Position numbers and translations under genes: made by a program. A DNA stretch of 64,000 bases from Rana temporaria (Eukaryota > Chordata > Amphibia > Anura > Ranidae), in the NCBI RefSeq assembly GCF_905171775.1, contig NC_053499.1:81552907-81616906 (forward strand), written 5' to 3'. Below the pieces are notes generated by a model. It was not told the DNA's origin. It was given only the letters and a program-made list of their open reading frames with translations, and made no database searches. Positions 1 to 10,869 of this stretch are shown here, piece by piece (position 1 is the stretch's first letter; every line of letters begins with the position of its first letter).

Positions 1-131
1 CTGACGACCGTACATGTCCGAGCGGGCAGAATTCCAGCGGACTGTTTTAAAACAAGTCCAGGAATATTTGTCTGCTGGGAAAAGGCCCGGCGGGCAAATG
101 TTTGCTGGAATTCGGCCCGCTCGCGCCCACA

Positions 132-195
132 CACGACCAAACATGTCTGCTGAAACTGGCCTGCGGGCCAGTTTCAGCAGACATGTTTGGTCGTG
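132..195. repeat. Perfect 30-bp-arm palindrome (MITE-like)
   Basis: Arms 132-161 and 166-195 are perfect reverse complements around a 4-nt loop. The arm contains CATGTCTGCTGAAACTGG. A related imperfect palindrome lies at 4963-5042, so both belong to one dispersed palindromic family. Bases 1-131 carry further CATGTCCG-type words of the same family. No coding content is seen. Confidence 0.75.
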
Positions 196-210
196 AGTAT
201 GGGGCCTTAC

Positions 211-500
211 TGGTCGCCGCTGAAATTGCCGCTACCTGTACCTTTATTGTACTCAGAGCAAGACCTATGTTTAGGCCTGCCTGCAAGAATTTAAGAATTT
301 GAGAGGATGACGGAGAATCTGGATCTCAGCTTCTGCCAATCATGAAGACCCTGAACTTGTTCCACACCTTATTGTATACACTGTTTGTGGATGGCTTTCT
401 TGCCCTGAGGAGGGTCGCGATAACTTTGTTGGAACACCCTAGGGATTCAAACCTTTGCCTTTCAGCCGCCAGATGTGAAGGTTCAACCTGCCTGGATCTG
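211..500 (-). pseudogene. DIRS tyrosine recombinase, N-terminal fragment
   Basis: The minus-strand frame ending near 326 shows a typical DIRS recombinase start (residues LLRARKPSTNSVYNKVW). After a frame change the same domain continues at about 286-215 with the SAM-like core-binding segment (LNIGLALSTIKVQVAAISA). The catalytic C-terminal domain with the R-H-R-Y residues is missing because the element ends near 211. In the intact family this enzyme integrates circular cDNA without target duplication. The assignment rests on these motifs; the exact start within the overlapping RNase H frame was not resolved. Confidence 0.7.
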
Positions 501-1014
501 GATGGGTGTGATATCCTTGTGACAGGAGGAAAGGTATCAGTGGAACTTTGACTGGAGGCTGGATACTCAAGTACATTGCTGTGGGAAACCAAGGACGTCT
601 CGGCCAATATGGTAGAACCGCTATTACTGTTGTGGTTTCTATCATGATCCTTGACAGGAGTTTTGGAACGAGAGGCCGTGGAGGGATGGCATAGGCCTGA
701 TTGTATGTCCAGGGGGCTGAGAGAGCGTCTACTGCCTCCGCCTTGGGATGCGGGAGCCTTGAGATGAACCTTGGAAGCTTGGTATTGCGTGCTGTTGAAA
801 ATAGGTCCAGCTTGAGGGGCCCCCACTGGTCCACTATCCAGTTGAAAATGTTGGGGTGCAGAGACCATTCGTTGGCATCTATGAACCTGCGAGATAGGAG
901 GTCGGCCCTCGAGTTGAGATGACCGGGCAGGTAGACTGCCTTTAGGTCCTTCAGATTCCTTTCTGCCCAAGGGATTATTGGTTCCACTTCCCTAAGTAGG
1001 TACCTGCTGTGCGT

Positions 1015-1824
1015 GAAAAAAGTGAAATTCAGCGCCAAAAATATAATAAAATAAATATAAAAAACAAAATAAGCTGCACCTCATAAACAATACTGATTGT
1101 AATATATGAAGAAATAGGTAGAGGGCGCTAGACCACTCAGTGATAAGTAAATGTAGTGATCCTGTAAAAGGAAATATGTATTACAAAAAACTCAAAATAA
1201 TAATAATGAACACATGACATTATAGTCCCAAATCTTGTGAATAATGTGTCACAAACAAAGTACACAAAACGTGAAGGAAATTCTTCTTGGTTGATATAAT
1301 CTTGCTTATTAGTGAAAAAAAGGAACATGCCACCACCACATTCCAGTCTTCTTAACCACCCAGTATCTATGCTGATGAGAAAAGGATGCGCTTACCAGAA
1401 GAGGTAGACTACTTTAGTTAAAAAGTTAGTCAATTGAGCCTATGCAGGATTGTGCCTGCATACACATCGGACAGAAAGCAGATAGCCTCATCCCAGGACG
1501 TCCCAGTTAGGATATGCAAAAAACAATGGAGGTGCCAATAGTGTAATACTGATAAAAATGTATTAAAAATACAAGGTAGAAAAAATATAAAACAAACAGC
1601 CGAAATGGCCTCTTACTGTAGGGGTGCCTAACCGGCACTGGGGCTGCGAGCCTGTCACCGCTACCTTGCGGTACGATAGGTGTGTGGGTCACTTCAGTAG
1701 AGATGCTACCTTTGTAGCATCGCTTGGTGTCCCACGAGCTCCACGAGCAGGGAAAGGCACGTCACGTGATCGGGTCCGCCTCCGACGTACGTTTCGTTGG
1801 ATAGAACGTCTTCAGGGGGCGTCC
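1015..1824 (-). mobile_element. PLE terminal-repeat fragment inserted in DIRS RNase H
   Basis: An 810-bp insert is flanked by the 8-bp direct repeat CTGTGCGT (1007-1014 and 1825-1832). Removing the insert and one repeat restores the DIRS RNase H frame across the site (QGGTHSRYLLREVEP). On the minus strand the insert starts with a hammerhead-like motif and ends in AT-rich sequence, as expected of a Penelope-like terminal repeat moved without its coding region. It has no ORF of note. The family assignment rests on the ribozyme motif and is inference. Confidence 0.65.
1776..1824 (-). ncRNA. Hammerhead-ribozyme-like motif (PLE type)
   Basis: The minus strand holds the core box CTGAAGA (1815-1809), then a short hairpin (GTT/AAC, one extra base before it), then GAAA, then the self-complementary octamer ACGTACGT (1792-1785), then C at 1784 as the predicted cleavage nucleotide. 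Flanking stem I can pair GACGCC-type bases with GGAGGCG if one A is bulged. The layout is that of the minimal type I hammerhead with palindromic stem III known from PLE terminal repeats. Stem I and stem II are weak, so cleavage activity is uncertain. Confidence 0.55.
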
Positions 1825-3258
1825 CTGTGCGTCCCTCCTTGTCGGTGATTATAAGATACAGCGGCTCTGTTGTCCATTCGGAGAAGAAATGGTTTCCCTG
1901 TAATCTCAAATTCTAGGGCTAGTAATGCAAGGTAGGCTGCCCAGATCTCCAGGATATTTGATATCAGGCCTGTTGCATGAGAGGACCATATTCCACGCAC
2001 TGAGATCTGGTTGCAGTGTGCTCCCCAACCTGCCGAACTGGCATTTGTAGTAATTGTGATCCAATTGACATGCCCCAATGGATGTGATTTCATCAGCGTG
2101 TGCTTCTTCATCCACCAATGAAGACTCCTGAGCATCAGAGTCGTCAGGCGTATGGGTTGGGATAGATACTGTTTGTTCCACAGCCTCAAGAACTCCAGTT
2201 GGAAATATCTCAAATGCCAATGGTCCCAAAAGACCATAGGGATACATGACGATATCCGGTCTATCAGGCTCAGACAGTTCAAAGCGGTCAGGTAGGATCT
2301 TGCACTCACATTCTTCATATGCTGAATAATGGACATCATCTTCTGAGGCGGAAGGAAAACTGTACCATTCTCTGTGTTGAACAGAACGCCCAGATAAACC
2401 ATCTCCTGGGTTGGAGAAAGGTGACTCTTCTCCTGGTTTATCTTCCATCCAAATTCTACTAGCGTTGTCAGAAGAACTTCCCTGTGTTCCACTAATTGGG
2501 CTGGATCCTTCGCCAGGAGAAGAAGGTTGTTCACGTAATGGTATACTCGAAGCCCCCGCTCCCTTAGAGGGGCTATGATGGCAATCAGGGTTTTTGTGAA
2601 GACTCTTGGTGATGTGCAGAGGCCGAATGGGAGACTCCGAATTTTAAGATGTACCTGGCCTACCGCAAACCTCAGATATTTCTGGAAAGGAGGGAGTATA
2701 GGTATATGCAGGTAAGCATCCCGTAAGTCTATTGATAACATCCAGTCCCCTGGTTGGATTTCACGAATGATTGTTTGTAGTGATTCCATCTTGAATCTTT
2801 CTATGAAGATGTAGTGATTCAGCCTTTTTAGTCTATGACAGGTCTCCAACCTCCATTTTTTGGGGGGACTAGGAACAGGGTGGAGTTTAAACCTGAAAAT
2901 CTCTCTAATGGAGATACTGGAACTACTGCCTGCTGTTCCTGTAAAGAGAGAAGAAACTGCTGTAGTGCTTCCGCTTTTTGAGGGGACTTTGACACCCTCG
3001 TTGGAGAGAAGTCTTTGGGGGGGTCTGTCTAGAAATGTCCAGAAGTGCCCGTATTTGACAGTGGAAATTACCCAAGGATCCCTGCACTTTTGCTCCCAGA
3101 TCTTCGAGAAGTGTTGGAGTCTGGCCCCCACAGGGATCGCTTGGGACGGCTCGGCATCAAAAGGACTTGGCAGGATCCTGCGGAGTAGGCACGGTTCCCT
3201 CTCTACGGTTCTTGAGGAAGGTGGACTGCGTGCTTCTTCAATTTTGCCTGAAGCCTTT

Positions 3259-4473
3259 TCACTGCCTGGACTGTCTGTAGTCCTTGTTTTTGGAATATTG
3301 GAATCTGGGTGCAAATGTCCTGGAGCGCCTGGATCGCCTGTCTTGGGGTAACAGGCCCGACTTCCCGCCAGTGACGCGAGAGATGGCTTTATCTAATTTC
3401 TCCACAAACAGGGCTTTCCCATCAAAATAAAATTTTGCACCAATTCTGTTTTGATGCAATATCTGCCAACCATGTTTTCAGCCACAAGGCCTGTTTGACC
3501 ATTACTGTGTGGAGCATTGATCTTGCGGAGCATCGAACTGAATCGATAGCGGCTTCCCCAATAAAGTCTGCTGAAATCTTTAGCTCATCTAAGGCTTTGA
3601 TAATGTCCTCCTTTGAGATATCCTGTTGGATTGCCAATTCTATATTATCTGTCCAGACACGTAGCGCGTTGGACACTGATGTCAGGGCTATCACAGGTTT
3701 ACAGGCATTGCCCGCCATCTGGTAAGCTTTCTTAAGGTCGAGATCCATTCTTCTATAAAGTGGATCCTTGAACCAAGTCGAGTCTTCCATGGGCAGTGTA
3801 ACGTTCTTTACTAACCTTACAACGGCTACATCGACTCCTGGAGGGCCCTCCAAGCATTGCGGAGTCAGCCTCTGAGAGAGGGTATAGTTTTCCCAGGCGA
3901 TTGAGTGAGAATCTTTTCTCCGTCTTCTTCCATTCTTCCTCAATCACACCCTTAATCTCGTCCATGAGAGGGAAAAAGGAAATCTGGCATTTGAGAAAGG
4001 GGAAGTACACCTTTAGACTTCTTGACTTCTGTTTCGGTCTCTTCCCAGCTGATTGCTTGTTTTACTGCCTGTACATAAGGCTGGACCATGGCAAAAGCAA
4101 AGCCAGAGGCCTCTAGGTCATCAGAGGAGTCCCCTAAAAAGTCATTCTCTTCCTGATGCTAAGAGGAAGAAGCAGGCGTCGGGCGAGAAGTTCCACTTGT
4201 GGACAGCCTGGGAATGGCCTCCTTAGTCGACTGCTCCTGAGGAGGAGATGCCGGTTGTTGCGGTGGCATTGTGGCTACCAATTCCACAATGGAATCCTTT
4301 ATTGCTTTCTTAAGAAGGTCTGCCACTTGCAGACCTTTGGACTCTCTGTCCGCTGCATAGTCCCTTAGGCAGTCTCGACAGATCAGTTTATGTGGAAGTG
4401 GGGTGGTTCCACAGGCCTGACATTTTGAAGATCTCGGTCTCGGGGAGCGTAAGTGACATCGTTTTTTGGCCAA
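3259..4473 (-). pseudogene. DIRS gag-like protein, frameshifted
   Basis: Three minus-strand pieces in different frames make up one DIRS gag. Piece 4473-4159 carries the N-terminal knuckle CQACG...CRDCLRDY. Piece 4010-3753 carries FPLMDEIKGVIEEEW. Piece 3943-3422 carries the conserved core (PPGVDVAVVRLVKNVTLP, then DPLYRRMDLDLKKAYQ). The C-terminal tail, with TGGKSGLLPQD, lies at 3459-3259 and overlaps the RT frame. DIRS gag is the protein family from which the LAP2-alpha C-terminus is thought to derive. At least two frameshifts break it. Confidence 0.75.
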
Positions 4474-4589
4474 TGACTTCCTGCCACTCCCATGGAAGAC
4501 CTGTCTCTGCTGGGACTAGAGTCGGAGTCTTCATGTCGCCTTGAGGTCTTCTTAGACGTTTTCTGGCGTACATGGCTGAAATACATAAG

Positions 4590-5045
4590 AGTACCAGCCT
4601 CAGTGCACTTTTTTTTTTTTTTTCGCTGTTTTTTTCCGCGGACCGTTTTCATCGGACATGTCTGCTGGGAGGTTTTGGTCTGATGTGTGTACACACCATC
4701 AGACCAAAATCCCCGTGGACAGAGAACGCGGTGACGTAGACAACACTGACGTTCTCTGACACGGAAGGTCAATGCTTCCACGCATGTGTCGAATCAATTT
4801 GACGCATGCGCGGGATTTCGGGCCAGCGGACATGTCCGATGAGTCGTACTAACCATCGGACATGTCCGACGGACAGGCTTCCAGCGGACAAGTTTCTTAG
4901 CATGCTAAGAAACTTTTGTCCGCTGGAAACCTGTCCGCTAGGCCGGGAAACTGTCCTGTAGGCCCTACACACGGTTGGACATGTCCGCGGAAACTGGTCC
5001 GACGGACCAGTTTCAGCGGACATGTTCAATCGTGTGTACAAGGCC
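4590..5045. repeat. Palindrome-rich MITE-like repeat
   Basis: This block contains at least four imperfect palindromes: around 4670-4712 (TTTTGGTCTGATG arms), 4785-4815 (around GTCGAATCAATTTGAC), 4878-4935 (arms with CCAGCGGACAA) and 4963-5042 (arms with GTTGGACATGTCCGC). The last is related to the palindrome at 132-195. The two copies flank the DIRS element, so it may sit inside or beside such repeats. No target duplication was identified. Confidence 0.55.
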
Positions 5046-5550
5046 TCAGGGTAATTAGTCTTAGGCCCTAATAAGTCTAGGGACCCCCCCCTAACGCCCT
5101 AATAAAGGTTTAACCCCTTGATTACCCCCTGTCACCAGTGATCACAGTATAAGTGTCACGGAAAACACAGTTTAATTTCTATAGCGTCAAGGTACCCGCC
5201 ATATTTTTCCCAATAAAGGTTTAACCCCCTGATCGCCCGGCGGGTGATCAAAGTTTGGTTTTAGCACCAGATAGGGTCTGCGTCTCCCCAGACAGCATCA
5301 GATTAGTGCCAGTAGCGCTAACACCCACGCACGCACCATACGCCTCCCTTAGTGGTATAGTATCTGAACGGATCGATACCTGATCTGATCAGATCTATAC
5401 TAGCGTCCCCTGCAGTTTAGGGTTCCCAAAAACACATTGTTAGCGGGATCAGCCCAGATACCTGCTAGCACCTGCGTTTAGCCCCTTCGCCCAAGTGCAG
5501 TATAGTTCGATCGATCACTGTCAAAAAACACATAACTGCAGCGTTCGCAC
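5046..5550 (+). mobile_element. Probable piggyBac 5' end fragment
   Basis: This is non-coding sequence ending in a word (ACTGCAGCGTTCGCA, 5536-5549) that recurs at 25785-25799 directly upstream of the piggyBac transposase remnant at 25.9-26.9 kb. That shared word is the only direct link. I also recall the general sequence as a frog piggyBac leader, but cannot verify it here. No ORF is seen. Confidence 0.35.
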
Positions 5551-7378
5551 ATAACTGACGAGGAGGGAGGAGTCTTGGAATGGTGCGGTCGGAGTGGAGG
5601 AGCAGCCAGACGGGATCCCTTGCTCTCCAACCCTGCGCTGACTTATGGAGATGTGAGGCGAAGTGAAGGGCCTCTTCCTCCCCCCGCTTGATCGCCCCCC
5701 CCCCGGCTGGGAGATGCTGTCCCCGTTCCGAAACCTCACCCTCCTCTTCCTGGTCCTGGTCAGGTCCGTCTGAGATCCCCATTACCTGCAGCGCGTGCAG
5801 CGCTCCCAGCTGAGCAGCGGTGGTGGTATGCAGCGTAGCGAGGACGGCGCTTGGTGTACAGAGCGGGAGGGGCTGCAGCAAGGCGAGTTGGGGCCCGTGC
5901 CCTCCGAGATAGCAGACTAGTCTGTTGCGCTCTGTAGCCCCCTCGTTCTGCGGAGATCGGGGGCAGCTGCACTGTGTTACGCCGGACCGTGGCGTGTGGG
6001 TGCCAGCACCGTCCCCATATGGGGAGCGGAGGCTAACGAGAGGGAGATTCGGCACCTCACAGCCTTGCAGCCTAAGCAACGTAGGCTAACTAAAAAAAGA
6101 GAAGATTTTGTCTGTTACTGGCCTCATGAGTACTGCCAACAGGAGGGTAAGATCAGAGATGAATTGTAGCAGTTTCTATTGTGTCTCTTGAAAGCTAACA
6201 GATGGTGAGCACACTGCATTCAACAGAGTGGTGAGTAAAACGCTTTTTCAAGAACTAATGGAAAAATATCAATGGGACATTTGTAATAGAGGAGTTAACA
6301 ATCCTTATGGGACTGAAATGAATACAAGTAATAAGTGACATAAGGGATATGTGCTTGTTAAGATTGCTCCCAGTGTGCTCCCAGTTTGCATAACTATATT
6401 GTTTATTGGCGGCCCCCTCTCTTGCCTTCGTTCTTTTTCTATTGGGACAATTAATTAAGACACAGTGAGATTTTTTTTTTTTTTTGAGTACATGTGGAAC
6501 ATGCGTGGAACCCCATGGGAAGACTGTGATGTTTTTCTTGGTTTAAATTATGCTTTGGTATAAAATAAGAGGGGTCAGCATCTATGTGCCCCGAATATTT
6601 CCAACATAATGGTAAGGACAGAAATATCATAGCAACTTTAACCTGTGTCATAAGAAAACTGCAATAAAAGGAGAGCATGCTGAATAAAAGTACCTAAGGA
6701 GTAAAAATTAAAGAGAAACTGGACAGAAGTTATAAAGAGAGCTACAGACAGGCTGTACATAAACAGGCAGCAGTGAATATTTGCACATGGATGCTATGGG
6801 CAACTTTATCAGCTGAATTGCACATTGGAAGTGTATGAGTGTGGTATTCAAGGTTTGGTGAGAACACGCCTGAAAGCCTGCCAGTGGGAAGAAAAGCCAC
6901 ACGGCTCATAGTTATACCCCCTTGTAGGAGACGCACCCAGGCTCTGGCAGTGAACAGTACTAAGATAAGGAGAATACTCTGATAAGTCTTGGTAAAAATT
7001 ACAGTTCAACTAACCTGCGTGGCTCACCTGAGTTGCAGAACCGGCGGGACTTTTTTGGGTCATTATTCCCAGAATCTCCCTGCCGGCCCTGTAACTTTAT
7101 ATAAGGAAAAGCCATTTGCAGCTCTCTTTTGCTTGTCCTCTTCTCTCCCCCCTTTTTTCTTTTGGGTGTTGGGAGGAGAGGGGAGGAGGAAGAGGAGAGA
7201 AGGAAGGAGGGAAAGGGAAAAAAAGAGAGAGAGAGAAAGGGTGTACATAGAGACAGACAAGCCCCCGCAGGCTTAAAACGGAATTACTATAAAAAGTCTA
7301 TAAATTTTTGGTAGTCACATCCTGGGCACGTTAAGAAGCACGGGAAAATAAGACTATTGCAAGACCAAGGGGCGAAAG
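5551..7378. other. Unassigned DNA, possibly including L1-A 5' UTR
   Basis: 5551-6080 is GC-rich. Its minus strand is open for 204 codons, but the translation has no recognisable domain. 6080-7130 is AT-rich with no motif I recognise. 7140-7245 is a purine-rich tract (GGGAGGAGAGGGGAGGAGGA type) shortly upstream of the L1-A ORF1 start and may belong to its 5' UTR. The true 5' end of L1-A was not found, because no target duplication could be matched to its 3' end. Confidence 0.4.
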
Positions 7379-8410
7379 ATGACCACAAGGGGAAAGGGAG
7401 CGAAAGGTGGGGCAACCCCAAAGGTCCCCCGGTTAAGCCAAAGTCCAGGCCCGATGTGTAAATTTGTGACACATGGGACAAACGGAGATAGCCAGCCCGT
7501 TGAAAAACTATTAACTGGTAGAGGCGGCCAGGCAGAAAAAGATAAGTAAAAGGACAAGAAAAAGGGGGCTACTATTACACCGGCAGACTTAGAAACACTC
7601 TCAGAAATATTTGCAGAGACTAGAACTGATCAGGACGGAGAAATTGAACTAGATCAGGGCAACAAGGAAGAAACGCAGGACATGACACTTCTACCAACAA
7701 AAATGGAAATGGAAGGAATGTTCGCCGCCTTAGAAAGATCACTCAAATCACAAATGGAAAGAATGGAGAGAAATATGGGGCATATATTGGAAAGAGTGGA
7801 AGAAGTGGAAAAAAAAGTCGATTATAACGTAACCTCAGTTAAAAAACTAGAAGATGAAATAAAAGCATTAAAAATGAATCAACGAGAACAGGCGTACAAA
7901 TTAGAAGATCAGGAAAATAGAGACAGAGGGAAGAATATTAGAATACGCGGAGTTCCAGAAACAACACAGGCTGAGGACTTGCCAGAAATAATAAGGAAAA
8001 TTTGTAATCCAATATTAGAAAGAGAAACAACTGCCCCTTTAAGAATAGAACGAGCGCACAGGATAAGACGAGCCAGAGAAAGACCACAGGAATACCCAAG
8101 AGACATTATTGTTCGATTTGAAAGCTGGGAAGAGAAAAACCAACTTTGGAGAAATCTGAGAGGGAAGTCGCCATTAGAATACGATCAACATAATGTTCAA
8201 ATCTACCAAGATCTGTCCCAAGAGACGTTAAAAAGAAGAAGCCTAAAACCACTGTTGGGGATCCTGCAGGAAAACGATATTCAGTATAACTGGGGATTCC
8301 CAGCGTGCTTAATAGGGAGGAAAAACGGGATCTCGGCAAGACTGAGGTTTATTGAGGAAATACCAGAATTTTGCAATGGTTTGGGCATCCCAATACCAAA
8401 AAATTATTGA
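7379..8410 (+). pseudogene. L1-A ORF1 protein with one internal stop
   Basis: An ATG at 7379 begins a basic N-terminus (MTTRGKGAKGG). The frame runs in register to 8410 but is broken by a TAA at 7547-7549 (codon 57). The remaining 242-codon open part from 7682 shows a heptad-rich coiled coil (about 7700-7900), the RRM-like core start NRDRGKNIRIRGVPE, then the C-terminal domain with ERAHRIRR and FPACLIG. This is the nucleic-acid chaperone of L1 ribonucleoprotein particles. A single stop in an otherwise intact 343-codon frame suggests limited decay. Confidence 0.8.
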
Positions 8411-8904
8411 TGATCTGGGCTGCTCGATAAATCATTTTTTTAAGGGGGGGGGTGGTGGGTGGGGGACGGGGATGGGAGGGGTCAATATAGTAAGTAATCA
8501 GCGAGAGATAGGGGAGAGGGGGGACCCGGAGAGCACTCCTACACCAGTCCCCCAGTATTGGGGGATAAGAGACCGCGCTAAAATAGAACTCCACCTTAGC
8601 CAGAGGAGCAAAAGAGCGCCAATAGCGCCAAAGGGGGGGGGGAAAAGCTCTAATTAACCATAGGGTCAAGGATCGACCAGGAGAAAGGAGGGGAGGGGGA
8701 GGGGGGAGAAAGCCCCACATGAAGACCAATGGGACAAAGTATGATTGGAGGGGAGGGTGGGAGGGAGGAGAAGGGAGGAGGGGTGAGGGGGAGAGGGGGA
8801 GGGGAAGATTAGGAGGGGGGGGAAGGGGATTTAGATCTGTGTGTCATGCAACTGAAAAAAACATATTTATCAGAGAAAGATAAAAAAAAAAAAAAGAGAA
8901 AGAT
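8411..8904 (+). other. G-rich inter-ORF spacer of L1-A
   Basis: About 490 bp separate ORF1 and ORF2. The plus strand contains many G runs of 3-9 bases, densest at 8442-8480, 8631-8642, 8690-8706 and 8750-8830. These could form G-quadruplexes in the RNA. An A run (8881-8895) lies just before the ORF2 start. No coding content is seen. Confidence 0.8.
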
Positions 8905-9070
8905 ATGACAAATATACATTTTATAACATACAATGTAAGAGGTCTCAGTTGCCCGGAAAAAAGGCATATGGTATTAAGAGAGGTTCAAAGGTACTCTGCT
9001 GAAATAGTTTTTCTGCAAGAGACACATATAACATTGGACTCTAATGTTAGACTGTATTCTCGGGCAGTCC
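8905..9070 (+). pseudogene. L1-A ORF2 endonuclease, part 1
   Basis: ORF2 starts at ATG 8905. It shows the L1 endonuclease entry motif TYNVRGLSCPEKR and the metal-binding glutamate in FLQETHI. The frame stops matching L1 at 9070, where the hAT element begins. It resumes at 13629 after removal of one copy of the 8-bp duplication. This is the APE-type nuclease that nicks target DNA to prime reverse transcription. Confidence 0.85.
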
Positions 9071-9496
9071 CAGGGCCGATCCTAGACGGGGTGCGAGGGG
9101 TGCAGTGCACCCAGGCGCCACAGAGGTGGGGGCGCTCAAGCGCCAGAGTGCTCCCCTCCCTCCTCCTCCTCCATGTCGGTGTCCAGTGGCGCTCTCTCCG
9201 CTGGTCACCACCTCCGCCGCTGTTTCCTGGCTAGCTGCCGCCTAAGTCTGTCCCCCTTCATCCTGTCAGAGATCGGAGCGGCTCACTCTATCTGTTTGGG
9301 GGGCGCAGCGCAGCATTTAGTCAGTGTCACTCGCACTTCAGCCGTCTTGTTGCGGCTCAGGGATGGGCAGCGGCTGCACGGTGATTGGAGGTGTCATGTG
9401 CGGTGGCAGGGGCTGGGTTGTTCTGGTAGTCCCGCCTGAGCGCCTCTGCCTTGCTATGTGAGTCACCGCCGTCATCCTCTCCTCCTCTGCGCCAGA

Positions 9497-10715
9497 CTGA
9501 ATGAATGAATGAATGAAAGACTTATATAGCGCAGCACATGCGAACTGAATCGCCTCTGGGCGCTTGTTGTTTCTGTCTCTTGACATCAGAAGAGCAGAGT
9601 TTTGATCTGCCTTCTGTAGGCCAGGTGGTTTTCCTCCAGCCGAATGCTGGCTGGTAAAGCATTCCATAGTCTAGGACCCTGGAAAGCAAACCTTCTTTCT
9701 CCTTTGGACTTGTATCTTGCTTTGGGTACCTTGACCAGATTTTGGTCGGTAGATCGCAGAACGCGATTGGAATTATGGGGTTCTATCTTGTCGCAAAGAT
9801 ATTGCGGAGCCTTCCCATGGATGCACTTATGCGTCAGACAGAGTGCTTTAAATGCAATTCTGTCCTTTACTGGCAACCAGTGAAGGGTTCTCAGCGAAGG
9901 TGAGATTGATTCCCAAGGTTTTTTCCCAGTCACCAGTCTGGCAGCCGTATTTTGAACGACTTGCAGACAAGAGATTTGGTACTTTGGGAGTCCGAGGTAA
10001 AGGGCGTTAGCATAGTCCAGTCTGGAATTCACGATTGTTCCCACCACAACTGCTACGTCTTCTTTAGGAATAAATGGAATAAGTCTGCGTAGTAGACGCA
10101 ACAGATGGTGAGATCCGCTGACTACTGACCCTATTTGTGCGTCCATTGTCATGTAGGTGTCGAAGATGACCCCGAGACTTTTGACTTTGGAGCTAGGGGT
10201 GATGATTTGGCCCAGAATGGGCGGGGGTGTCCAGGCTGGTGCCGGTTGACACTTGCGGCTGGCGTGAAACATGAGAAGTTCTGTTTTGGAACTGTTGTGT
10301 TTAAGATAACTCTTAGTCATACAGTTTTCTATTAAAGAGAGACATTTCTCTAACCTGAGATGATGATCCTTTTTGTTGCAGATGCGAAAATACAATTGCG
10401 TGTCGTCTGCGTATGAGTGATAAAGTAGTTCTTGGCTACTGATGATTTTAAAGAGAGGCCGAAGATAGATGTTGAAAAGCACCAGTGACAGGGGGGACCC
10501 TTGGGGGACTCCACATGACACCGTTCGCTTCTCTGACGTGAAAGATCCCAGTTTCACTGTTTGTGATCGGTTTTCAAGAAAAGAAGAAAACCATGGAAGA
10601 TCACCTTCTGCGACTCTGGCTACTTCAGCCAGTCGCGTCAGTAACAGTTTATGGTCTACCGTGTCAAAGGCGGCACTTAGGTCCAGTAAAACCAGGAGAC
10701 AGGATTCTCCTTGTT
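9497..10715 (-). mobile_element. L2/CR1-type LINE fragment inside hAT-1
   Basis: This is the 3' part of a LINE on the minus strand, running from within the RT (about 10715) to a 3' tail of four ATTC/GAAT units at 9500-9520. Short tandem 3' tails without poly(A) are typical of the L2/CR1 group. It is 5' truncated. 10716-10860, upstream of it, shows nothing recognisable. Confidence 0.8.
9586..10700 (-). pseudogene. L2/CR1-type reverse transcriptase, 5'-truncated
   Basis: Open from about 10700 to the stop at 9586. The RT begins within motif A (LLDLSAAFDTVDH near 10660). It continues through motif B (CGVPQGSPLSLVLFNIYL) and the catalytic box HSYADDTQLY, and ends with the long L2-type C-terminal region (LDYANALYLGLP, then LHWLPVKDRIAFK). 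No stop is seen in the retained part, so it is fairly young. The endonuclease and early RT are absent through 5' truncation. Confidence 0.85.
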
Positions 10716-10869
10716 TTTATGCATTGATTGACTGCGAGGAATCATGTATAGTCTTTTACATGTAAAACAAACACAATAACTTTTACATTTAAGTGTATTG
10801 TGCTTGTTGATACTGAGTCTATTTTTCTCTATTCCCAGTGGTAAACAGCTTTAGCAATTGTCTCCACTA

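Larger units (their letters stand above)
439..3314 (-). pseudogene. DIRS reverse transcriptase-RNase H, interrupted and catalytically altered
   Basis: Two minus-strand segments, 3314-1833 and 1014-439, join in frame once the inserted PLE fragment (1015-1824) and its 8-bp duplication are removed. The RT has the family motif SIDLRDAYLHIPI followed by LPFGLCTSPRVFTK. The catalytic box, expected to read Y-x-D-D, reads YVNN near 2525-2545, so both metal-binding aspartates are asparagines. The RNase H region (RMDNRAAVSY) and the DIRS C-terminal region (PGHLNSRADLLSRR, then KLDLFST) are recognisable. The frame is otherwise long, which suggests moderate age. The enzyme should be inactive. Confidence 0.85.
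211..4590 (-). mobile_element. Decayed DIRS-type tyrosine-recombinase retrotransposon
   Basis: Reading the minus strand from about 4.5 kb down, one meets a DIRS-type gag with an N-terminal CxxC-CxxC knuckle, then an RT-RNase H frame, then the start of a tyrosine-recombinase frame that overlaps the RNase H frame. This order is diagnostic of DIRS elements. The gag and recombinase are frameshifted, the RT active site is mutated, and the recombinase is cut off near position 211, where palindromic repeat sequence begins. An 810-bp PLE fragment splits the RNase H region. The upstream edge near 4590 is approximate. The element cannot be autonomous. Confidence 0.85.

Noticed and set aside
5465..6079. 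204-codon minus-strand frame in GC-rich DNA
   Set aside because: No recognisable domain, and it runs into the piggyBac-like leader. GC-rich DNA is open by chance.
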